This document shows, in pieces, positions 57,328-64,000 of a stretch of 64,000 bases of DNA. The notes under the pieces are model-generated. The model was not told where the DNA came from. It made no database searches and saw nothing but the letters and a program-made list of their open reading frames with translations. Both the position numbers and the translations under genes were made by a program. How positions within the stretch are numbered: the stretch's first letter is position 1; every line of letters begins with the position of its first letter. Source of the stretch: Hysterangium stoloniferum (Eukaryota; Basidiomycota; Agaricomycetes; Hysterangiales; Hysterangiaceae); NCBI GenBank assembly GCA_015178975.1, contig WHVD01000224.1:47839-111838 (forward strand). Reading direction: 5' to 3'.

Positions 57328-58229
57328 ATGGACATTGCAGCCATTGTTGTCAAAGTCGCTGGTGATGCCGTTCCAATACCTGGCTTAAAGAGTGCAGCAA
57401 CCCTTGTTTTGGAGATTATGAACGTTATAAAGGTAGGTCGTCTGCATCAACACCAGTTTAAAAGCTGATGTAGATCATGATTCACTATCACCAGGCAAGC
57501 GGGGAGCAAAACGAGAGATTGAATAGCCTTGTCCGGACCACTGGGCGTCGCCTCGTCGCTTTCCACGATCAGCTGAGGGGGAAGTGGGAGAATATCCCGG
57601 ACAATGTCAAAACCATATTGGACGATTATCAGAAGTGAGAACTTGAGACTCGCTGGGTAACCGTACCTGACGAATAAATCGGTTGTTTTCAGTGCACTTG
57701 AGGATGTTCTTGCGCTTGCAAGATCATACACACCAAGAAAAGGTCTTAAAGCACACGTCGTGTCTTGGATGCGACAACGAGATAAGTCCATCGCCAAACT
57801 GGGAAGGCGATTGGAAGAAGCGGAGAAAGAGGCAATGGTGCGTGCTGAAAGTGACACTCAGAGTCGTTCGTGATACATATTGGCTCTTAGGACCCAAATC
57901 AAGTGTTGGCTCAACACACCCAGGACATTCAGGAACTTAAAGACTCACAAAAGACAAACACCAATCTCCTGCAGAAGATTCTCCAACAGATGTCTATGCA
58001 GCCTACCCCTACCCCTGCTCCTATGACAGCCGTACCAACATCAATCCCCTTGACGTCTTCGACTTTGGTCAGTCCAAAGATGCCCCTCCCACATAAATAC
58101 AATAATGATTGTGCTATGGGTCACACATTCTACAACTCATGCCTCGTCTACATTAGCATGAATATTGCCAAGTTTCAGACCAATGAACAGAAGATTCATT
58201 GGGTCAGATCTCTCATGAGGACAGGCTGA
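57328..58229 (+). CDS. K7: MLKL-like exons joined in frame to a gypsy Gag fragment
   Basis: Exons 57328-57432, 57495-57634 and 57693-57837 encode a 130-residue MLKL-like N-terminal domain without stops (MDIAAIVVKVAGDAVPIPGL to LEEAEKEAM). The third intron 57838-57890 keeps its GTGCGT donor and GGCTCTTAG acceptor. Immediately after that acceptor the sequence is not K exon 4 but the start of a Ty3/gypsy gag reading: DPNQVLAQHTQDIQELKDSQ, a Pro/Thr-rich stretch, then FYNSCLVYISMNIAKFQTNE, to a TGA at 58,227. The junction is in phase, giving a potential chimeric protein of about 242 residues. Whether it is expressed is unknown. Confidence 0.5.
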
Positions 58230-59080
58230 GCAGTGCTGTTTTCAAATTGACTCATGAATTCATGGAGTAGAGGTAGAATGGTGGGCTCCTGGAATGATTT
58301 TGCAACACTCTTTGAATGAGAGTTCTTCCCTGCTGGTGAAGCAGCGGTGGCTCATGTTAAACTCAAGGGCACAAGCTATCACCAGGGTCGTTGAATAGTT
58401 GACAAATACACCAATGAGTTTCAAGAGCTTATCGATCTCGCCAGCTATAAGGACCCTCTGGGGATCATCATGAAATATTGTCATGGGTTGCACCTCATCC
58501 AGACATACATGGTGACAATGGAGAATAGACCAGACAATGACGATGAACAAGCTTAGTATGAAGCCACTTCTCACCTCAATCAAAATTGAAATGCAAATGA
58601 CATGTTTCACTTGACCAACACTTCAACTAGACCCACTCCCAGCATGTCCAAACCCACATTTACTCCATGAGCTGTCCAGTCATCAGTGTTGCCACTTCCC
58701 AAAAAAACTGATGCAATGGATGTTGACTTGGCAAAAGGTTGCAACCTCTCCTTGATGGTTTGCTTCAACTGTCGACAGCCCAGTCATATCAGTTGAAATT
58801 GTCTGCAGAAGATACAAAAGATCCATGCCTTGCTAGAGTATCTCAATGATGAAGGGCAGGACATGGTGAGGGAATGTCTACGGACAGCAGCCATCATTTG
58901 ATTTGCTCAGTCAAAGGTTGTCAATATCAAAGACTCCCCTCATGACTCAGACTTGCAGGATTTTCCAACTCACAGCAAGTGAAGGGTATGTCCTTGCTGC
59001 CATTCTCAAATAGATTTAATATTCTCTCAGTAGAAGACGATGTATGTACAGTCAATGCATCCTCTGCCCAACCAGTATTG
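57891..59080 (+). pseudogene. Degraded Ty3/gypsy gag
   Basis: Frames in order: coiled-coil-like QDIQELKDSQKTN, FQTNEQKIHWVRSLMRTG, WNDFATLFE with EFFPAGEAAVAHVKLK, DKYTNEFQELIDLASYKDPL, GLHLIQTYMVTMENRPD, a CCHC zinc knuckle CFNCRQPSHIS-stop-NC at 58,761-58,802, and SNRFNILSVEDDV near 59,010. This is the order of basidiomycete gypsy capsid and nucleocapsid. At least five stops interrupt it; the one in the zinc knuckle is TGA where CGA arginine would fit. It is a different family from the element at 59.9 kb. Confidence 0.65.
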
Positions 59081-59939
59081 TGCCATAACCATCACAAGTC
59101 ACAACATTGTCACAAAAATTCAAAGGTAATATTCGACAACTCTTCAACTCATTGAATTTGACTTGACAAACCCAAACATTATTCGACAACATCGAATCTC
59201 TTTCAACATCACAAATGACTTCATTATTAGATCATAATATAGTCATAACAATACAAAGAAAAGCATAAAAGGGCCACAAAAGAAGCAAGGGAAGTCAGTC
59301 GAAATATCTGTAAATTAGTCATATTAATAATCTAACTTGTTATAACTTCTTTGACAATACTTCTGTGAGGTCTCACAACTGGTAATAGCCTCTTACTTCA
59401 TCGACAAGGTGAATATATACTTTGTTGAATGAGGCTTTCGAGTTCGATCAATAAAATATTATTTGACTTTATTGAAGAATAATCAATTCGTGACATATTG
59501 AAAGAGAATACCATAAATCAAGTTGTACCCAGCCTACTGAAATCCCCCAGCTTCCACTCACATCATAGAAAACCTGCATGGGAGTGACAGTTGCCTAAAT
59601 CATTCATTATCGCTTCAACTGCATCTGCCAAATCTTTGCATCTGAAGGGCAAAATCCAAATGACTGATACCAGGCTACTTTGATCCATTTGTGCTCTTGT
59701 TGACTGTGATGGTTAGTAACTCCACACATACATGCATATATGCAATACATATATGTTTGCTGTGAACATAATAATGAACATCTCACAATAAAGCACTATG
59801 CAACATGCAAAATTAGGATCAGAGACAGATCAATAAGATTATTTTCTAACCTGCACCTTTTCAAGACCGACAGAGATATAGTAATTAAACTCTCAAGAGT
59901 GGTCATGAATGTCTAGAAATGACCATCAATGGCTAATCC
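59081..59939. other. Gene-free stretch and U-tail block
   Basis: 59,081-59,700 is AT-rich, possibly decayed remains of the same gypsy element; no motif is readable. 59,705-59,939 matches the U-tail block and its follow-on at 41.88-42.13 kb, ending ggctaatcc, where the next LTR begins. Confidence 0.45.
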
Positions 59940-60760
59940 TGTTACGACCCGGACAAATCCCGCCGGACTCCGGGCACTAACTCGTACGCCCCCACGCGCT
60001 ACAAGCACCAATCGTCTGTTTATAGGATTTCCCGCCCGGACTCCGTTACGTCAAGACTCGTTACGTTCGACCTCATTAAGACACATATCAGTCACCGGAC
60101 TTCCCCCGGACCCCGTCTCTGTCTATGTCCGTCTTCGTCCCACGCATCAGTCACCGGACCCGCTTAGAATCCCGTCACCGCTCTAATCGAGCCCCGTTCC
60201 CGTTTTAGTCAAATGACCTGTCACGATTTAGGACTCCGCTCCCGCTCCGTTTCCCGTTATGGGTTATGCTTTGTCACGATTCGGACTCCGCTCCGTTCCG
60301 TCCCGTTCCTAACACCAATTTGGCGTTTACTATTCCCGTTTTATGTTTTGCTCGTCTCGTCTCATTATTACTGGATTCGGTATGACATGCATTCCACGGT
60401 CTATATAAACTGGCAGATGTTGTACATACAATCCAGTCAGAAAATTAGCTTAGATTCCCCCCAGTAATCTAATACATTTTCCTCTCTAAAAACCCTACTC
60501 TCATCAGACCGCTCGCACTAGTCGGAGCCCACGGGCTCCGGCGCATCTATCTCTCTCGACTATCTCGATTCACGACTCTCGACTCACGACCTACGACTCA
60601 CGACCCACGAACCCCCGCCCGGACTCCCCGGGATTCCCGTCCGCCTGTCTGAAATTGGACAACACGATCTAGCGAGGGCGCAGCCTATAAGCTGAAGCCA
60701 AGTCCTACCGGATATCCCGCGGGTTTCTCCGGAAACCCGGCCTGAGTGTGTATCCTAACA
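59940..60760 (+). repeat. Putative 5' LTR of the gypsy element (about 821 bp)
   Basis: Starts TGTTACGACCCGG and ends TATCCTAACA, giving the expected TG...CA ends. The left edge is supported by comparison with 42.13 kb; the right edge is inferred because the 3' LTR is outside the window. The interior is rich in cggactcc and actcacgac repeats. Confidence 0.7.
60402..60409 (+). promoter_or_regulatory. TATA box in the gypsy LTR
   Basis: TATATAAA stands about 460 bp into the LTR, a usual position for the Pol II start of an LTR element. Confidence 0.55.
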
Positions 60761-60796
60761 GTATTTTCTGACTAATACTCGCAGATTGTTTTCATT

Positions 60797-62089
60797 ATGC
60801 CACCAAGAAGAAGTACACGCGCACAGTCATCAATGCCTGGACCGTCGACTCTTCATTCCCCGTTAACTCTGTATACCAGTCAGACGCTTGCGAACCAGTC
60901 GGAACCCATGGAAGAAGCCCGCATCGAAGAAATCCCGGAAGACCTGGACGAATCCGAGCGCGAGGACGATTCCGTGGCCCCCGACAAGGGCAAAGGTGTC
61001 GAAATCCCTCTTGAAAATCCTCCGCCTTTTCAACGACCGAACACGAGGGATCCTACTTCTGAGTTTTTAGCAGGTACTATAGATAAATTCATGACGCACC
61101 TGCTAGAAGAACGAAAAAGAAAGGAACAAGAACCTCCACGGTCAAAAGTCAATGCTCCGGAACCCTTCACGGGTTCCAACCCAAACAAACTCTCTACTTT
61201 CCTCATGCAATGTCGCTTCAATTTCCGCGATCGCGCCGCTGCATTCTCCACGGACTCCCGAAAAGTCAACTACGCACTTTCATATTTGTCGGGATCCGCG
61301 TTGAAATGGTTCGAACCGGCTTTTAGCGGGATTACCGAGGAAGAGCCGCTCTGGCTTGAAAATTGGGAAGCTTTTGTTGAGGAGCTTGAAACCAACTTCG
61401 GCCCGTACGACCCGACAGGAGAAGCCGAGAATAGTCTCACAAATCTTCGTATGAAGGACACGCAGCGCATCACGGACTACATCGTCCAATTCAATAATCT
61501 TGCAGCTCGTTGTCAGTGGGGCGATCCCGCTCTCCGCCACCAATTCTACGCCGGTCTGCCGTCCCGCCTTAAAGACGAAGTCTCAAAAGGAGAAGATGGC
61601 AAGCCAAAAACCCTGTCCCGTATGCGCCTCAAAGCTCAAAACGCGGACGCACGTTATTGGGAACGTCGCGCGGAAGTTGCCCGCGAGACATCCGCGGACA
61701 AAATAAATAAGTCCAAGGACAAAAACAATAACACCAATTCGTCAACCAGCAACCAGAACTCCACGCAATCCGACAAGAAGAACGATAAAAAGTCTTCAAA
61801 CAACAACAACAACAATAAGGACAATAAGGACAACAACAAGGGTCAACAGTCCGGCAAGCAAGCCGGAAAACCCGACCTCTCAGGCAAACTCGGACCTGAT
61901 GGCAAATTGACTCCACAAGAAAGACAACGTCGTATGGACAACAACCTCTGTCTCTTGTGCGGGAAACCCGGTCATCGAGTCCCGGAATGTCCGCTGGCAA
62001 AAGCAAACTCTTCAAAGGGTCGAACAGCCAAGGCCTCCACGGAAACCCCGTCGAAGGACAAACCGGCTGCCGATTCGAAAAAAGAGTAA
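60797..62089 (+). CDS. Gypsy Gag (430 residues)
   Basis: ATG 60797 is the first ATG after the LTR. An N-terminal low-complexity and acidic region is followed by the capsid: VNAPEPFTGSNPNKLSTFLM, LSYLSGSALKWFEP, WEAFVEELETNFGPYDPTGE, ITDYIVQFNNLAARCQW, HQFYAGLPSRLKDE. Then comes an Asn/Lys-rich tract (about residues 305-350) and a CCHC zinc knuckle CLLCGKPGHRVPEC at about residues 386-399. The frame is uninterrupted. The run of six A at 62,078-62,083, just before the TAA, is a possible site for -1 slippage into pol, which lies in the -1 frame. Confidence 0.92.
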   Translation: MPPRRSTRAQSSMPGPSTLHSPLTLYTSQTLANQSEPMEEARIEEIPEDLDESEREDDSVAPDKGKGVEIPLENPPPFQRPNTRDPTSEFLAGTIDKFMTHLLEERKRKEQEPPRSKVNAPEPFTGSNPNKLSTFLMQCRFNFRDRAAAFSTDSRKVNYALSYLSGSALKWFEPAFSGITEEEPLWLENWEAFVEELETNFGPYDPTGEAENSLTNLRMKDTQRITDYIVQFNNLAARCQWGDPALRHQFYAGLPSRLKDEVSKGEDGKPKTLSRMRLKAQNADARYWERRAEVARETSADKINKSKDKNNNTNSSTSNQNSTQSDKKNDKKSSNNNNNNKDNKDNNKGQQSGKQAGKPDLSGKLGPDGKLTPQERQRRMDNNLCLLCGKPGHRVPECPLAKANSSKGRTAKASTETPSKDKPAADSKKE

Positions 62090-63615
62090 GCAACCCCGCG
62101 GACTCCGCGCGGGTTAGGGGTTGCGTTGCCTCTCCGCGCATTCAAGAGTTCACTCGCCTCAACGCATCCGCTTTTTCACATTCTGATTCATTTTTCGTTA
62201 AACTTATGTCTAATATGCTTCCGAAATTCGTTTTTTCAGCTCTCATAGATTCCGGCTCGACTCATTGTTTTTTAGATACAAAATTCACGCAAAAAAATTC
62301 TTTGTCAACTTATTCGATAAATCCCGTCGCTCTCCGCCTCTTCGATGGCACAAGTAATTCGGTTGTTACCCAAGCTTGTGATTTACCCATCAGTTTCCCT
62401 TGTGGAACATCTCAATTGGTCACTTTCTATGTGACCCAGTTAGACTCAAGTTGCTCGGTGGTTCTAGGACATAACTGGCTTACCCGCTACAATCCGTTGA
62501 TTGACTGGATAGCTAACAGTATAACATTCCGAACTCCCGCGGCGACCGAGGAAACTGCGCCTGTCTCGGCCTCCACGGCACCCATGGCCTTCCCGGCACC
62601 TGCAGTCTCGAGGACTCCTGTGATCCCTACGGCACCCACAGCTTCCCCGGAACCCACGGCACCTCCGTCCATTTCTCTGATTAATGCTGCAGCTTTTATT
62701 AGGGCTTCAAAAATGGATGGATCCCAGGCGTTCACTATCAACTTAAAAATTGATGAAGCAACTGGACGTTTCTCAACCCCAGTATCCGAATCTGAGCAAG
62801 CTGCTGACCTAGAAGGCGTCCCGGAGAAATACCATGACTTCGCGGATGTTTTTAGCAAGCGAAAAGCTGACCGGCTTCCGCCTCACAGAGAATACGACTT
62901 AAAAATCGATCTTGAAGATGGCGCCCAGCCACCCCTAGGACATATTTACCCGCTTTCGTCCACGGAACTATCCGCAATCCGTGATTTCCTGGATGAACAT
63001 TTGTCCATAGGTTTCATTCGACCCTCAAAGTCTCCTTTTGGAGCACCTGTTTTGTTTGTCAGAAAAAAGGATGGATCCCTTCGACTATGTGTTGATTTTA
63101 GAGGACTCAATGCTGTCACCAAAAAGGACAAATATCCACTCCCACTTATATCTGACCTGCTCGATGCTCCGCGGAATGCCCGGATTTACACCAAAATAGA
63201 TCTCAAGCATGCCTATCATTTGGTCCGGATTGCCGCGGGCGATGAATGGAAAACCACTTTTAGAACCCGCTATGGGGCCTTCGAGTGGTTGGTCATCCCT
63301 TTTGGACTCACTAATGCCCCGTCTGTTTTTCAACGTTTTATCAACGACATTTTCTCCGACATGCTCGATGTATGCGTCATTGTTTACTTGGACGACATTC
63401 TTATCTACTCCGAGAATCCCGCGGAACACGACAAACAAGTCCGTGAGGTTCTCCGGAGGCTCAGACAACATGGTTTATTCGCAAATGGTAAAAAATGTAC
63501 TTTTGACACGGACTCCGTGGAATACCTAGGTTTCATGATGGGACCCGATGGACTCCGCATGGACGAAACTAAAGTGCAAGTCATCAAAGACTGGCCCGAA
63601 CCCCCGAAAAGTTAA
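62084..63615 (+). CDS. Gypsy Pol: protease and reverse transcriptase
   Basis: Read in the -1 frame relative to gag, open upstream through the overlap. Protease: ALIDSGSTHCFLD at about 62,240-62,280 and VVLGHNWLTRYNPLIDW. A Pro/Ala/Thr-rich linker follows. RT: HREYDLKIDLEDGAQPP, GFIRPSKSPFGAPVLFVRKK, LRLCVDFRGLNAVTKKDKYP, the active site VYLDDILIY at about 63,382-63,408, and YLGFMMGPDGLRMD. The frame stops at TAA 63,613-63,615 because the run of five C at 63,601-63,605 appears to hold one C too many; the next frame continues without a gap. Confidence 0.9.
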
Positions 63616-64000
63616 AGATATCCAATCCTTCCTCGGCTTTGCCAATTTTTATAGACGTTTTATCCGTGGATATTCCGACATCACGGTACCCCTTACCCGT
63701 CTTACGCGTAAGGGTACTCCGTGGAACTTTAACGATAAGTGTCAAAAAGCTTTCAATCTTTTAAAAAATTCTTTTTCCACAGCTCCTATTCTGTCGCATT
63801 GGAAACCGGACTTCCCGCTCATTGTTGAAACGGACGCCTCCGACTATGCACTTGGAGCCATTCTCTCTATCCAGGACTCCGACGGAGAAGTTCACCCGTG
63901 GCTTTCTGTCCCGGACTTTTACCGGAAGCCAGAGCTCAACTACGACGTTCATGATAAAGAACTTCTGGCAATCTTTTCAGCTTTCAAAGCGTGGCGACAC
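63608..64000 (+). CDS. Gypsy Pol continued: connection and RNase H, partial
   Basis: After the one-base shift the frame reads KVKDIQSFLGFANFYRRFI, then RKGTPWNFNDKCQKAFNLLK and the RNase H start ETDASDYALGAILS at about 63,827-63,868. PELNYDVHDKELLAIFSAFK follows, open to the window end. Between, EVHPWLSVPDFYRKPE replaces the expected HPVAFxSRxFxxPE; a pair of compensating one-base indels would explain this. Integrase and the 3' LTR lie beyond the window. Confidence 0.88.

Larger units (their letters stand above)
59940..64000 (+). mobile_element. Ty3/gypsy LTR retrotransposon, 5' part (runs off the window)
   Basis: A putative 5' LTR, then gag and pol in gypsy order (protease, RT, RNase H), truncated by the window end. 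It is inserted in the U-tail block, whose uninterrupted form is at about 42.13 kb. Coding regions are far better preserved than in the other elements and GC is higher, so this is the youngest insertion. At least one frame-breaking change is present in pol. Confidence 0.9.

Noticed and set aside
61629..62141. Cysteine-rich minus-strand frame of 170 residues
   Set aside because: It is antisense to the Asn/Lys-rich tract and zinc knuckle of the gypsy gag.
1..64000. CRISPR array, bacterial operon or phage features
   Set aside because: Repeats here are coding or LTR-type, introns are present throughout, and no direct-repeat/spacer pattern occurs.

Overview
The window is repeat-rich fungal DNA, most probably from an Agaricomycete basidiomycete. 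Evidence: 49-62 bp GT-AG introns, basidiomycete-style Ty1/copia and Ty3/gypsy retroelements, relics of a fungal-type multi-span membrane protein family, and an MLKL/HeLo-like N-terminal domain typical of mushroom genomes. No bacterial-style operon is present, and almost no complete host gene survives. Family assignments are from reading the sequence only; no search was run.

Most of the window (about 0.9-57.9 kb) is a head-to-tail array of decaying segmental duplications. The core unit carries two same-strand genes. Gene K has an MLKL-like four-helix N-terminus in three small exons, then a part resembling a protein kinase N-lobe, then a long C-terminal part I do not recognise. Gene U is a USP5/UBP14-type ubiquitin hydrolase, recognisable from its zinc-finger relic, GNSCY catalytic box, QQDxxEFF segment and a VEER segment. 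I count about seven K loci plus several K fragments, and eight U copies plus more degraded relics. Three minus-strand relics of a multi-span membrane protein (near 25, 49 and 55 kb, with a remnant at 8.2-8.8 kb) are interleaved, usually after a truncated K fragment. Every copy has stops, indels, truncations or rearrangements (an inversion at 33.3-33.7 kb and a K tail inside the U region at 36.2 kb). The MLKL-like exons of three copies (1.66, 42.94 and 57.33 kb) nevertheless keep open frames and splice sites.

Inserted material: (i) a HEAT-repeat array at 8.85-11.15 kb in which each repeat is one 117-nt exon followed by a 40-50 nt intron; (ii) a complete Ty1/copia element at 13,145-17,793 with a 5-bp target duplication, inserted into a U copy, whose 129-bp LTRs contain a tRNA-shaped sequence with Pol III boxes; (iii) a truncated transposon-type gene with a WRKY-GCM1-like zinc finger at 18.4-19.9 kb; (iv) two solo LTRs with target duplications (34.8 and 37.4 kb); (v) an unrelated stretch at 29.6-33.3 kb with weak gene candidates; (vi) a degraded Ty3/gypsy gag joined in frame to the MLKL-like exons at 57.9 kb; (vii) the 5' part of a younger Ty3/gypsy element from 59,940 to the window end.

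Most likely the whole window is heterochromatic or subtelomeric-type accessory DNA in which unequal recombination multiplied K-U units, and where the older elements carry in-frame stops best explained by C-to-T changes, often at CGA arginine codons. The observations most worth following are the tRNA-bearing copia LTR with two copies of the primer-binding sequence, the one-HEAT-repeat-per-exon array, and the MLKL-like/Gag chimeric frame.
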